Source: Rheinheimera sp. MM224 (GTDB lineage: Bacteria > Pseudomonadota > Gammaproteobacteria > Enterobacterales > Alteromonadaceae). From it: a stretch of DNA of 64,000 bases. The DNA lies in the NCBI RefSeq assembly GCF_947090785.1, contig NZ_OX352320.1, forward strand, positions 2,841,001 to 2,905,000, in the 5' to 3' direction. The translations under genes and the position numbers were made by a program. Shown here in pieces: positions 45,839-54,892 of this stretch (position 1 is its first letter; each line of letters begins with the position of its first letter). The notes below the pieces were generated by a model that saw only the letters and a list, made by a program, of their open reading frames with translations, was not told the DNA's origin and ran no database searches.

Positions 45839-46031
45839 CCGGTCTCCGGGCTGACAGCAGGCTATTTTCCATAGCTACTTTAATCCCTTCCCATCCAAAG
45901 CAAAGACAGTGGTTTGATTAAAGCCAGAGCAAAGCTCTCTGTTGTTTTACCGTTGCGGGGGCAGCTCTGGGTTTTCACCAGATTCCCGTTTCACCCTTAA
46001 ATGTCGATCACATTCTATAGGCACCTGAAAA
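45831..46031 (-). promoter_or_regulatory. Cobalamin riboswitch upstream of btuB
   Basis: On the - strand the conserved elements occur in order: aggtgcc, aagggtgaaacgggaatctggtg, the B12 box gctgcccccgcaacggtaa, and gtcagcccggagaccggcc. Outer strands ttttcagg and cctgaaaa pair as P1 across the whole element. It is closer to consensus than the btuD riboswitch. High adenosylcobalamin should repress btuB. Confidence 0.97.
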
Positions 46032-46187
46032 ACGCGGCGTCAGTGTAGCTGTCGCAGTCATAAAGTCAATAGAAATCCAGACGTCTCCCCTCGTCGATAA
46101 GGGCAGAAAACGGCTCGATGATGTTCGCTCCTTGGATTCTTTCGCTTATAATGGCCCAATAAATTTCAGTGGAAAAAAGAGAACGCT

Positions 46188-46670
46188 ATGCCTTCATTTG
46201 ATATTGTTTCAGAAATTGATATGAACCAGGCCAGAAATGCTGTTGAGAACGCGAAACGCGAGCTTGAAACCCGTTTCGATTTTCGTGGAGTTGATGCCAA
46301 AATTGAGTTGAATAAAGAGCACATTGAATTGACTGCAGAAGCTGATCAGCAAGTCATGCAGCTATTTGATATTTTTGCCACCAAAGCAAGCAAGCTTCAG
46401 CTGGATGTAAGTAGTTTCAAAATTGAAAAAGAAGATCGTCACGGAAAATACATCACGCGCCATGTCACCATTAAACAAGGCATCGACAAAGAGATCGCAA
46501 AAAAGGTCGTTAAACTGATCAAAGAAAGTAATATTAAAGTACAGGTGGCAATTCAGGGAGAAGAGCTGCGTGTCACAGGTAAAAAGCGCGATGACCTGCA
46601 AGAGGTTATGCAGTTAGTCAGAGGAAGTGACCTGGGTCAGCCGTTCCAATTTAAGAACTTCAGAGACTAA
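46188..46670 (+). CDS. yajQ: YajQ-family nucleotide-binding protein
   Basis: A 160-residue cytoplasmic protein of full YajQ length. It begins [21 protein letters not shown] and has [65 protein letters not shown] and ends [11 protein letters not shown], all hallmark phrases. Some family members bind cyclic di-GMP, while others bind nucleotides or act in phage and stress contexts. Clear ribosome binding site (AAAGAGA) upstream. A decayed second copy lies convergently downstream at 46760-47010. Confidence 0.95.
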   Translation: MPSFDIVSEIDMNQARNAVENAKRELETRFDFRGVDAKIELNKEHIELTAEADQQVMQLFDIFATKASKLQLDVSSFKIEKEDRHGKYITRHVTIKQGIDKEIAKKVVKLIKESNIKVQVAIQGEELRVTGKKRDDLQEVMQLVRGSDLGQPFQFKNFRD

Positions 46671-46706
46671 GTCCGTTCTCCATAAGTCTGAGCAGCACCT
46701 TAAACA

Positions 46707-46742
46707 GGAGGAGAGACCGAACCGCAAAACGGTGGCTCCTCC
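46707..46742. repeat. Inverted repeat between yajQ and its degenerate copy
   Basis: Arms ggaggag and ctcctcc with an inner accg/cggt pairing form a strong hairpin 36 bases after the yajQ stop. There is no T-run, so it is a terminator only if Rho or another factor assists. Confidence 0.5.
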
Positions 46743-46759
46743 CAAAAGCTCAAAATCCC

Positions 46760-47010
46760 TGCATGCTGCCAGATAAGATCTAAGCCAGGTTTTACCGCTT
46801 TGGGCAGAAAAATTTCGATCACTTGTTGTCACTGAAATTCTGCTTCAGCTGTCGTGCTGATTTGTTTGTTTTTTTCTTTTATAACGAGCCTGCACAGCAC
46901 GAAAATCAAAGCGGGTAGCCAATTCCCGGTTCGTGTAATCCACCGTATTCAGTACTTCTTGTTGATCAATTTTTGACACCAGGTCGAATGAAGACTTAGC
47001 GGGCCTCCTT
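46760..47010 (-). pseudogene. Degenerate second yajQ copy (start codon lost, frameshift, stop)
   Basis: On the - strand, codons from 46997 read [19 protein letters not shown] and [12 protein letters not shown], clearly parallel to YajQ ([11 protein letters not shown]..., RFDFRGV). A perfect ribosome binding site AAGGAGG (47004-47010) lies 6 bases before the first codon, but that codon is AAG instead of ATG. After an A-rich stretch the frame shifts; the next frame reads AEAEFQ, an in-frame TGA, then QQVIEIFLPKAVKPGLDL, matching YajQ residues ~50-70. The rest of the gene is missing. It is a decayed paralogue, more diverged from the intact gene than a recent duplicate would be, and probably non-functional. 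Confidence 0.85.
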
Positions 47011-47079
47011 GTTTCAGGCTGGAGATTGTAATCGTAAAACTGATACAATCCGGGCAGGTCTTTTAAAGAAGAGTATCTT

Positions 47080-47430
47080 GTGAAGCGTCATCTTTACCAT
47101 GCGATTTGTTTGCTGGTGTTTACCGCCGCTACTTTTGGTTTTTTGACGGAAGTAAAAAGCAGTGGCATTAGCCTGAACCGCTATGACAAGCATCTGCATT
47201 TTTTAATCTTTTTTTGCCTTACCGCTCTGCTGCAATGGAGCTACAAACCTAAATTGTGGCAAGCCGTTGTTATTATGGCTGGATATGGTGTGGCTATTGA
47301 GTTTCTGCAGAATTATCTGACCAGTTACCGCAGAGCCGAATTACTGGATTGGGTTGCGGACATCACGGGTATGGCTGCTTTTTACTTATGCTATTTTGCT
47401 GTGAAGAAATGGCGCAACCGCAGGCAATAA
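47080..47430 (+). CDS. VanZ-like small membrane protein
   Basis: A 116-residue protein with about four hydrophobic segments and VanZ-family phrases: [18 protein letters not shown] (the conserved D-K-xxH), [32 protein letters not shown]. VanZ itself gives low-level teicoplanin resistance; bacterial homologues are mostly of unknown function. GTG start with AAGAAGAG upstream. The panE gene begins inside its 3' end (22-base overlap), so the two are cotranscribed. Confidence 0.88.
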   Translation: MKRHLYHAICLLVFTAATFGFLTEVKSSGISLNRYDKHLHFLIFFCLTALLQWSYKPKLWQAVVIMAGYGVAIEFLQNYLTSYRRAELLDWVADITGMAAFYLCYFAVKKWRNRRQ

Positions 47431-48317
47431 CACAATCTCTCTGGACTGTCGTAGGCGAAGGTGCCATTGGCCTTCTCTCGGCAGCTCAATTAATTATGGC
47501 AGGTTATCCGGTGCAATTGCATCGGCGCATTGCCGGCCCTTTTGACTTCGTTTTCCAGTCTGCTGATCGCTCCCAACATATTTCTTTGCCTCATCAGGCC
47601 CAGTCTCCCTACTCTTACGTCCTGCTGCCTGTAAAAGCTTATGCGGTGCTGGATGCTGTGCAACAGCTAATACCTTTGCTGAGCGATGATGCGCAACTGG
47701 TGCTGAGCCACAATGGTATGGGTACTATTGAACAGATATTGCCACTACTTAAACCAGAGCAAGGACTATGGTTTTTAAGCACCAGCCACGGCGCTTTTAA
47801 ACCTGACGATGCAACCCTGATCCACAGCGGTCAAGGACAGTCTGTGTTGGGGGCTCTTAATCAGGCCGCTTTTGCGCAGCAACAAAAGGTTGAACAGGCT
47901 ATGCAGACCGCTTTAGGGCCGCTGGAGGTTATAGCTGATATCTGGCCAGCACTCTGGCTAAAATTGGCAGTAAATGCGGTGATTAATCCACTGACCGCTT
48001 TGCATCAATGTAAAAATGGCGAGCTGAGCAACAGCAAATATAATGCAGCTATAGAGCTATTGATTGAAGAATTTGTGCTGGTGGCAAAAGCATCAGGGCA
48101 AGCCTTTAGCCTTGAGACGATACAAAGCAGAGTAGCGCAGGTGATCAGGCAAACCGCTGATAATTATTCCTCGATGCAGCAGGATTTTGCCAAAGGCCGC
48201 CGCAGTGAGCTTGACTACATCACAGGTTTTTTACTGAAACAGGCAGAGCAGCATCAACTGCAACTACCTACACATCAGGCTATTTATCAGCTTTTACGTC
48301 AAAAGTCGCCGCGATAA
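47409..48317 (+). CDS. panE: 2-dehydropantoate 2-reductase
   Basis: A 302-residue ketopantoate reductase for pantothenate/CoA synthesis. The NADPH motif is VGEGAIGLLSAAQLI near 15-29 (the usual GxGxxG appears as GEGAIG). LVLSHNGMG, the catalytic Lys region WLKLAVNAVINPLTAL and LLKQAEQHQLQLPTHQAIYQLL complete the family pattern. The ATG at 47409 has GAAG upstream and overlaps the vanZ-like gene. Its 3' end overlaps the convergent thiI coding sequence by 19 bases, so the two stops share sequence. Confidence 0.88.
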   Translation: MAQPQAITQSLWTVVGEGAIGLLSAAQLIMAGYPVQLHRRIAGPFDFVFQSADRSQHISLPHQAQSPYSYVLLPVKAYAVLDAVQQLIPLLSDDAQLVLSHNGMGTIEQILPLLKPEQGLWFLSTSHGAFKPDDATLIHSGQGQSVLGALNQAAFAQQQKVEQAMQTALGPLEVIADIWPALWLKLAVNAVINPLTALHQCKNGELSNSKYNAAIELLIEEFVLVAKASGQAFSLETIQSRVAQVIRQTADNYSSMQQDFAKGRRSELDYITGFLLKQAEQHQLQLPTHQAIYQLLRQKSPR

Positions 48318-49759
48318 ACACCAACGTTCTGATGCCCCTGTTCAGTCAGCAGCAGCGCCTGTAAACGACTCATCACCCCACGTTCACAATACAGATAATA
48401 CTGCTGTGTTTGATCAAGTTGGCTGAACTGACTGGCAAGCTTATAAAAAGGCATGACTTGGACCTGATGACTGACCCCAGTCAGAGGTTTGACATCCACT
48501 TCATCCGGGCCACGAATATCCAGAATTATGGCATCAGCAGCCATGGCGCTTTCATCCAGTACAGTGCTGATTTGTTGCTCTGCCTGGAATTCTACAGTGC
48601 GAATATCCAATACGTTCGCATCCAAAGCCAGTTTTTCCAACGCAGCCAAATCGAGTTGCTGTTCAGCAAGCAGCACTTTGTTTAAATCGGCGTTGATAGT
48701 AGGCTTGTTGGAAATCACGCCGCAGTATTCCGGCATGGTTTTGGCCATATCTTCAGCACCAATTTTGCGGGCTAAATCAATGATTTCTTGTTTGTCCTGA
48801 TAAATCAGCGGACGCAACACCAGGGTATCAGTGGCTTTATCTATCACACTTAAATTAGCAATAGTCTGACTGGCCACCTGACCGACACTTTCACCTGTCA
48901 CCAGAGCCTGAACGCCAATACGTTCAGCCACTATAGCAGCGGCACGCATCATCTGGCGCTTCAGCACAACGCCCATCAGGCCGTTATCGACTTTCTCCAG
49001 AATTTCAGTGACCACAGGGGCAAAATCAACACTGATAAATTTCACTTTGTGCGACAAACTGAATTTTTGCCATAAATAAAAAGCCATCTGCCGCACACCT
49101 GTTTCATGGGCTGCGCCGCCTAAATTAAAAAACAGATAGTGAGTACGCAGGCCTTTGCGGATCATCAGATAACTGGCCACAGCTGAGTCAAAGCCACCAG
49201 AAATTAGTGACAACACATCACTCTGGCTTGGCAGCGGAAAGCCGCCCATACCATCAAACACCTGACTGACAATAATCAACTGGTCACGTTTAATCTCAAC
49301 ACGTACCACTTCATCAGGGTTTTTCAGTTGCACGCGGGCTGAAGGGATGTGCTGATTTAAACCACCGCCTATGTAACGTTCAGCTTCGAGCGAGCTGAAT
49401 TCGTGATCGCCAGTACGTTTTACCCGCACACAGAAACTTTTACCTTGCAGTCTTTGGGTAAACACAGCTTTGACTTGCTCAAAAATGTCGTGCAGTGAAC
49501 TGTAGGTGCCCGACTGCATTTCCATAAACTGCACTATGCCGGGAATACAGGCCAAATGATCAATCATCTGCTGACGCAATTTAGGACTGTCGGATGTAAC
49601 CTGCACCAGCAAATGGTCGTAGTTGTTTTTGATGGCAACGGATGGGTCTAACCGCAACAAGATAGTTTTCAGATTCTGCTCTAAAAGCATGGTCTGACGT
49701 TTCCGGACCGATTTACTTTTAATCGATATTTCCGGGTGCAGTTTGACTAAAAATTCCAT
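48299..49759 (-). CDS. thiI: tRNA 4-thiouridine sulfurtransferase / thiamine sulfur carrier
   Basis: A 486-residue ThiI with all domains: an N-terminal ferredoxin-like fold (~1-60), THUMP (~60-165), the PP-loop SGGFDSAVASYLM (~187-199) and a C-terminal rhodanese domain (~385-486). Both catalytic cysteines of E. coli ThiI are present: Cys346 in MPEYCGVIS and Cys458 in YLYCERGVMS. It modifies U8 of tRNAs and, through the rhodanese part, supplies sulfur for the thiamine thiazole. The start is the ATG at 49759 with a weak ribosome binding site; a terminator lies just upstream. It is convergent with panE. Confidence 0.95.
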   Translation of the reverse strand: MEFLVKLHPEISIKSKSVRKRQTMLLEQNLKTILLRLDPSVAIKNNYDHLLVQVTSDSPKLRQQMIDHLACIPGIVQFMEMQSGTYSSLHDIFEQVKAVFTQRLQGKSFCVRVKRTGDHEFSSLEAERYIGGGLNQHIPSARVQLKNPDEVVRVEIKRDQLIIVSQVFDGMGGFPLPSQSDVLSLISGGFDSAVASYLMIRKGLRTHYLFFNLGGAAHETGVRQMAFYLWQKFSLSHKVKFISVDFAPVVTEILEKVDNGLMGVVLKRQMMRAAAIVAERIGVQALVTGESVGQVASQTIANLSVIDKATDTLVLRPLIYQDKQEIIDLARKIGAEDMAKTMPEYCGVISNKPTINADLNKVLLAEQQLDLAALEKLALDANVLDIRTVEFQAEQQISTVLDESAMAADAIILDIRGPDEVDVKPLTGVSHQVQVMPFYKLASQFSQLDQTQQYYLYCERGVMSRLQALLLTEQGHQNVGVYRGDF

Positions 49760-49774
49760 CACAAGGAGCTCACT

Positions 49775-49807
49775 GAAAAAATAAAGGCGCGAATTATAGC
49801 GCGCCTT
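49775..49807 (-). terminator. Rho-independent terminator after pomB
   Basis: An 8-bp stem (aaggcgcg / cgcgcctt) with an 8-base loop; on the - strand it is followed by tattttttc. It separates pomAB from thiI. Confidence 0.85.
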
Positions 49808-49831
49808 GATGCAACAGTTTAGTTTTTATTG

Positions 49832-50782
49832 CTAGGGATTAGTGCGGCCCTGCGCTGCAGGTTCGAGGCTGATAGGTTCAGACTCTTTTGGTTTGCCCTG
49901 CATAATAGAAATCTCAACCCGACGGTTACGTCTTCTATTACTTTCAGTGTCATTCGGCACTAAAGGACGGGTTTCCGCATGTCCTACCACTACCAGACGG
50001 TTTTTATCAAAGCCCGGAGCTTTAATCATTTCTGAGGCTACAGATACAGCTCGTTGGGCAGATAAGTCCCAGTTATTGCTGTGTAATTCATCCGAAACCT
50101 GATCATCATCAGTATGACCAGACACAGTGATTTCGCCTGGTACATCTTTTAATAAAGCACCAATATTTTGAATAATAGGCTTAAATTTTGGCTGTAAAAA
50201 TGACGAACCAGAAGGGAATGAGCCATTTTCACGAATACGGATAATGATTTGCTGACCTAAAGATTCAAGTTCAATAGCGCCATCCATAATTTGTTTTTCC
50301 AACTGCTCAGCAATTTTTTTCAACAGCTCGTTGGTTTGCTCCTGCAACTCACCTGCTGCGGCAACTTCTGGCGAGTCCATAGGTTCTTCTGCTGTACTGG
50401 TTGACTGACCACCGGTTTTATCCTCCCGCTGCTCCTGGCGTCCACCCGCTTCATCTTCCTTACCCGCCTGGAAATTCAGCATTTGTTGAGTCATTTCAAC
50501 AGTTTGCTGTTGGATGGTGTCTATCGGCGTTGGATCAGGACGGCCCGGGCGAAACTCCATCGCAATGACGCTGGTTCCTTTAGGAATGTCTTTGACTTCT
50601 ATCTTGTTTTGCACACCAAAAGCGTACTGCATCGAGCCTGCAATCTGCTTGAATTTCAGTACATCCATTTCAGAAAAAGACAACAACAACACAAAAAAGC
50701 ACATCAACAGCGACATCAGATCAGCAAAGGTTCCCATATAAGCCGGTAAACCTGGTGGTGGGCACTTTTTACACTTGGCCAT
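49832..50782 (-). CDS. pomB: Flagellar stator protein PomB (MotB family)
   Basis: A 316-residue protein with one N-terminal membrane helix carrying the essential ion-binding Asp21 (FADLMSLLMCFFVLLL). A Gln/Glu-rich linker (~85-135) contains a plug segment. The C-terminal OmpA/peptidoglycan-binding domain (~180-305) has GHTDDDQVSDELHSNNWDLSAQRA and VVVGHAETRPLVPNDTESNRRRNRRVEI. The N-terminal KCKKCPPPGLPAYMGTFADLM and pairing with PomA mark the sodium-type stator of Vibrio/Shewanella. It is 8 bases after pomA. Confidence 0.93.
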   Translation of the reverse strand: MAKCKKCPPPGLPAYMGTFADLMSLLMCFFVLLLSFSEMDVLKFKQIAGSMQYAFGVQNKIEVKDIPKGTSVIAMEFRPGRPDPTPIDTIQQQTVEMTQQMLNFQAGKEDEAGGRQEQREDKTGGQSTSTAEEPMDSPEVAAAGELQEQTNELLKKIAEQLEKQIMDGAIELESLGQQIIIRIRENGSFPSGSSFLQPKFKPIIQNIGALLKDVPGEITVSGHTDDDQVSDELHSNNWDLSAQRAVSVASEMIKAPGFDKNRLVVVGHAETRPLVPNDTESNRRRNRRVEISIMQGKPKESEPISLEPAAQGRTNP

Positions 50783-50790
50783 ACCTGTGC

Positions 50791-51567
50791 CTACTCTGCG
50801 GCGGCAGGGGCTGCCGGGTCACGTTTTTTCGACTGCAGGTAATTACGTAAAATGCCTTCGATCACTTTCGGATTCTGACCATCCTGTATCCCCATAATGG
50901 CATCCAGTATCAGCTCGTTATTGGTTTTCTCTTCTTCATTACGCACTGCCATTTTTTCTGACAGAGGTAAAAAAATACAGTTTGCTTGCATAGCGCCATA
51001 CATAGTGGTCAACAAAGCAACAGCCATAGCCGGGCCTATGGCTTTAGGGTCAGACATATTAGATAGCATGGCAACCAGACCTACCAAGGTCCCTATCATG
51101 CCCATAGCAGGGCCCAGATCACCCATTTGCTTAAATACCTGAATAGCAACATCATGGCGGGCATAAGTCAGCTCAATATCTTTTTCCAGTGTGCCCCGCA
51201 CTACATCAGCATCATGGCCATCGACCAGCATATTGATGCCTTTTTGCATAAATTGATTAGGAATTTCAGCTTCTTCCAATGCTAAAAAACCGCCTTTACG
51301 AGCCGCATCAGCCAGTTGCACGGCCTTTTCAATCAGCTCCTCAGCTGACTCAATTTTAAACATAAAGGCTTTACCAGCGGCTTTCATCGAGTCGGCCAGC
51401 TGCGTGAAGGTAAATTTGATCATGACCGCAGTAATACTGCCGCCGAACACGATGACGATAGACACAAAATCGTAAAACATGGCGATATTGCCACTGGCGC
51501 TGAGCCACATTGCCCAGCCCATCATGCCCATGACCGCGACTAATCCTATGACGGTTGCTAAATCCAC
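50791..51567 (-). CDS. pomA: Flagellar stator protein PomA (MotA family)
   Basis: A 258-residue inner-membrane protein with four helices. It begins MDLATVIGLVAVMGMMGWAMW and has the conserved cytoplasmic loop with charged residues and LGPAMGMIGTLVGLVAML (TM3) followed by IGPAMAVALLTTMYGAMQAN (TM4), as in PomA. With PomB it forms the ion channel that drives flagellar rotation, most likely with sodium (inference from the subfamily). GTG start with GGGAG upstream. It is the first gene of a two-gene operon ended by the terminator at 49775. Confidence 0.94.
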   Translation of the reverse strand: MDLATVIGLVAVMGMMGWAMWLSASGNIAMFYDFVSIVIVFGGSITAVMIKFTFTQLADSMKAAGKAFMFKIESAEELIEKAVQLADAARKGGFLALEEAEIPNQFMQKGINMLVDGHDADVVRGTLEKDIELTYARHDVAIQVFKQMGDLGPAMGMIGTLVGLVAMLSNMSDPKAIGPAMAVALLTTMYGAMQANCIFLPLSEKMAVRNEEEKTNNELILDAIMGIQDGQNPKVIEGILRNYLQSKKRDPAAPAAAE

Positions 51568-51777
51568 TGCGTATCTCCCGGAAAACTGAATGCAAATCGT
51601 TGATTTTGTACCAGCGTAAAGTTGGTTTTATCTTAGCTTATAGTGAGTTATCGGCAAAAGTATGGGATAGTTAACTATAAATTAAGGCTTCAAACAAATT
51701 TATCCTTTCCCAACGCGGTCCTGATTGCTCATAATAGCGCGCTGGGCTTGGTCAGACACCCATTATCAGGCGAAAAT

Positions 51778-52023
51778 ATGACAAAAAAGAAAACAGATTT
51801 CAGCCATTTTGAGCAGAGTATTGCCGAGCTGGAACAGATAGTACAGCAGCTGGAACAAGGTGATCTGAGCCTTGATCAGGCCTTGCAACAATTTGAACGT
51901 GGTATTGAACTCTCCCGTACCAGTCAGCAGCAGTTACAATCTGCACAACAAAAAGTCCAGTTATTAGTCCAGGACGCCGGGCAAGACCATCTGGAACCTT
52001 TTGTGACCAACGAAGGTGAATGA
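51778..52023 (+). CDS. xseB: Exodeoxyribonuclease VII small subunit
   Basis: An 81-residue protein, the usual XseB length, starting at the ATG at 51778; the longer frame back to 51643 has no initiation signal. The motif DFSHFEQSIAELEQIVQQLEQGDLSLDQALQQFERGI is diagnostic. It assembles with XseA to degrade single-stranded DNA. It heads the conserved xseB-ispA-dxs operon, and ispA starts inside its 3' end. Confidence 0.94.
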   Translation: MTKKKTDFSHFEQSIAELEQIVQQLEQGDLSLDQALQQFERGIELSRTSQQQLQSAQQKVQLLVQDAGQDHLEPFVTNEGE

Positions 52024-52024
52024 T

Positions 52025-52912
52025 TTGACGTTAGATTCTTTAACCTCGTACCAGCAACGGCTGGAACAGGTACTGCAACAACAATTAGATAAAAAACCTC
52101 TGACCGACCCGCGGCTGCATCAGGCCATGGCTTATAGTTTGCTGCTCGGCGGTAAACGCATGCGGCCTTTTTTGGTTTATAGCTGCGGTCAGATGTTAGG
52201 CGCTTCTATCACGGATCTAGATGGTCCGGCAGGCGCTATTGAAGCTCTGCATACCTACTCCTTAATCCATGACGACTTACCCGCTATGGATAACGACGAT
52301 TTACGCCGGGGTAAAGCCACCTGCCACAAAGCTTTTGATGAAGCTACAGCTATTCTGGCTGGCGATGCGCTGCAGACCTTCGCGTTTGAACTATTAAGCA
52401 GTCATCACTACCAGCAGGTTCAGCCAGAACGTGTTCTAGCCATGGTACAACAGTTAGCACTACATGCCGGCTACAACGGCATGTGCGGTGGCCAGGCTAT
52501 TGATTTGGCACACACCAATCAGAAAATGTCGGTTGAAGCACTGGAGCAAATGCATCAGTTAAAAACCGGTGCTTTAATTGAGTGTTCGGTACGTTTTGCT
52601 TATCTGGCCAGTCCAGTGGATAATGTGGCTCATTTAGACGCTTTAGTTCGTTATAGCAGAGCCATAGGTTTAGCTTTTCAGGTGCAGGACGACATTCTTG
52701 ATATCGAAGGCGACACGCAAGTGCTGGGTAAAACCGCAGGTTCAGATCAAAAAGCCAATAAAGCCACCTATCCGGCTTTATTGGGCTTAGATCAAGCGAA
52801 ACAAAAAGCACACTTATTGGTTGAAGAGGCATTAGCCGCTTTGCGCGAACTTCCTTATGCAACAGACGAACTGGTGGCGTTGGCCCGGTACGTTATTGCC
52901 CGACAGTTTTAA
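52025..52912 (+). CDS. ispA: Farnesyl diphosphate synthase
   Basis: About 295 residues; condenses IPP with DMAPP and GPP to make farnesyl diphosphate. The start is uncertain: a GTG at 52016 touches its Shine-Dalgarno sequence, while the TTG at 52025 has GAAGG at a normal distance and is preferred. The first Asp-rich motif is in [18 protein letters not shown] (~80-97), the second in [13 protein letters not shown] (~220). [16 protein letters not shown] and [12 protein letters not shown] complete the family pattern. It overlaps xseB and is followed by dxs after 13 bases. Confidence 0.94.
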   Translation: MTLDSLTSYQQRLEQVLQQQLDKKPLTDPRLHQAMAYSLLLGGKRMRPFLVYSCGQMLGASITDLDGPAGAIEALHTYSLIHDDLPAMDNDDLRRGKATCHKAFDEATAILAGDALQTFAFELLSSHHYQQVQPERVLAMVQQLALHAGYNGMCGGQAIDLAHTNQKMSVEALEQMHQLKTGALIECSVRFAYLASPVDNVAHLDALVRYSRAIGLAFQVQDDILDIEGDTQVLGKTAGSDQKANKATYPALLGLDQAKQKAHLLVEEALAALRELPYATDELVALARYVIARQF

Positions 52913-52925
52913 TACAGGCATTCTC

Positions 52926-54791
52926 ATGACATCAGCTAGTCAGGATTTCCCTCTGCTTCATAAAGCCAACTGGCCTGCCGATTTGCGCCAGCTGCCACAG
53001 GATGAGTTACCCACTCTGAGTGACGAGTTAAGGGCATTTTTATTGAAAACCGTCAGCCAAAGCAGTGGCCACTTCGCCTCAGGTCTTGGCACTATTGAGC
53101 TGACTGTTGCTTTGCATTATGTCTACAACACTCCTTTTGACCGTCTGATTTGGGATGTGGGTCATCAGGCTTACCCTCATAAAATTCTGACAGGTCGTCG
53201 TGATCAGATGCACAGCATCCGTCAGAAAGATGGTTTACACCCTTTCCCATGGCGGGAAGAAAGTGAATACGATACCTTAAGTGTCGGCCACTCCAGTACT
53301 TCCATCAGTGCTGCTTTAGGCATGGCCATCGCTGCCCGCGCTGAGCAGAAAAACCGCAAAGTAGTGGCTGTGATTGGGGATGGTGCTATTACTGCTGGTA
53401 TGGCCTTTGAGGCCCTGAACCATGCCGGTGAAGTCAAACCCGATATGCTGGTGATCTTAAACGACAACGAAATGTCGATTTCTGAAAACGTTGGCGCGTT
53501 AAATCGCTATTTTGCCCGTATTTTATCCGGTAATTTTTACACCAGCCTGCGTGAAGGTGGTAAAAAGATATTAAGTGGTGTGCCTCCTTTGCATCAGTTA
53601 GCCAGCCGCGCTGAAGAACATTTTAAAGGTATGGTCACCCCTGGTACTTTTTTTGAAGAACTGGGCTTTAACTACATAGGCCCCATTGACGGTCATGATG
53701 TCAAAGGTCTGGTCGACACTATCCGTAATATGCGCAACCTTAAAGGTCCGCAATTGCTGCATGTGGTAACGAAAAAAGGCAAAGGCTATTTACCTGCAGA
53801 ACAAGATCCTATTGGTTACCATGCCGTCAGTAAATTTGACCCAACAGCAGAGTGCCAGCCGGCCAAAAAAGCCGGTAAAGCCACCTTCTCCAATATTTTT
53901 GGTCAATGGATATGCGATATGGCGGCGGTGGATCCAAAGCTGCAAGGCATTACACCGGCCATGCGCGAAGGCTCAGACTTAGTCCAGTTTTCTAAAAGCT
54001 ACCCGGAGCGTTACTTTGACGTAGCTATTGCAGAACAACATGCTGTGACTTTAGCCGCAGGTATGGCGATTGAAGGCTTGAAACCTGTCGTAGCCATTTA
54101 CTCCAGCTTCCTGCAACGTGGTTACGATCAGCTTATTCACGACATTGCGATTCAGAATCTGGATGTACTTTTTGCCATAGACCGCGCTGGTGTCGTAGGA
54201 GCCGATGGCCCAACCCACCAAGGGTCTTTTGATTTGAGCTTTATGCGCTGTATTCCAAACATGCTGATCATGGTGCCTTCGGATGAAAACGAATGCCGTC
54301 AGATGTTATATACAGGCTATCAACACAAAGGCCCCGCAGCTGTGCGTTACCCTCGGGGTAGCGGCAATGGCGAAGCGCCAGAAGCTGTGATGAGCGAATT
54401 AGCTATAGGTAAGGGTCTTATCCGCCGTCAGGGTGAAAAAGTCGCCTTGCTGGCTTTTGGGCCTTTATTACAGGCTTGCCATACAGTGGCAGAACAGTTG
54501 AATGCAACATTGGTCGATATGCGTTTTGTTAAACCTCTGGATCAGCAACTGCTGACTGAGCTTGCCAAAACTCACAGTCATTTTGTGACTATTGAAGATA
54601 ATGCTCTGATGGGCGGCGCAGGTTCTGCGGTCAATGAATACTGCATTGCAGCACAGTTGCCTGTAAAGCTGCTGAATATAGGTTTGCCAGATCTCTTTAT
54701 CAAACACGGTACTCAGGAGCAGATCTACGCCGAACTGGGGTTAGACTGCACAGGTATCCAGGCCAAAGTAGCAGCTTTTCTTAGCCGCTAA
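52926..54791 (+). CDS. dxs: 1-deoxy-D-xylulose-5-phosphate synthase
   Basis: A 621-residue thiamine-diphosphate enzyme making DXP from pyruvate and glyceraldehyde-3-phosphate, the first step of the MEP pathway; DXP also feeds thiamine and pyridoxal synthesis. The ThDP site is visible: [16 protein letters not shown] (~78-93), [18 protein letters not shown] (~152) and NDNEMSIS. The pyrimidine domain has the [18 protein letters not shown] motif (~418). The start is the ATG at 52926, with AGG upstream. It is the last gene of xseB-ispA-dxs. Confidence 0.95.
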   Translation: MTSASQDFPLLHKANWPADLRQLPQDELPTLSDELRAFLLKTVSQSSGHFASGLGTIELTVALHYVYNTPFDRLIWDVGHQAYPHKILTGRRDQMHSIRQKDGLHPFPWREESEYDTLSVGHSSTSISAALGMAIAARAEQKNRKVVAVIGDGAITAGMAFEALNHAGEVKPDMLVILNDNEMSISENVGALNRYFARILSGNFYTSLREGGKKILSGVPPLHQLASRAEEHFKGMVTPGTFFEELGFNYIGPIDGHDVKGLVDTIRNMRNLKGPQLLHVVTKKGKGYLPAEQDPIGYHAVSKFDPTAECQPAKKAGKATFSNIFGQWICDMAAVDPKLQGITPAMREGSDLVQFSKSYPERYFDVAIAEQHAVTLAAGMAIEGLKPVVAIYSSFLQRGYDQLIHDIAIQNLDVLFAIDRAGVVGADGPTHQGSFDLSFMRCIPNMLIMVPSDENECRQMLYTGYQHKGPAAVRYPRGSGNGEAPEAVMSELAIGKGLIRRQGEKVALLAFGPLLQACHTVAEQLNATLVDMRFVKPLDQQLLTELAKTHSHFVTIEDNALMGGAGSAVNEYCIAAQLPVKLLNIGLPDLFIKHGTQEQIYAELGLDCTGIQAKVAAFLSR

Positions 54792-54809
54792 ATCCACTCT
54801 GCTTTACGG

Positions 54810-54828
54810 GCGGGCCTTGTGCCCGCCA
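54810..54828. repeat. GC-rich hairpin after dxs
   Basis: Arms ggcggg and cccgcc with a 7-base loop lie about 18 bases after the dxs stop. No T-run follows; a Rho-dependent end or mRNA stabilisation is possible. Confidence 0.45.
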
Positions 54829-54892
54829 GTCCCACATTCGAATTCACGAGAAAGCGCAAACAACAACGCCGCAGCTTCAAGAACAACGGCTA

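Noticed and set aside
46614..46832. 72-residue open frame antisense to the yajQ 3' end
   Set aside because: It crosses the yajQ coding end and the hairpin. Only a frame upstream of it carries YajQ similarity; this frame is chance.
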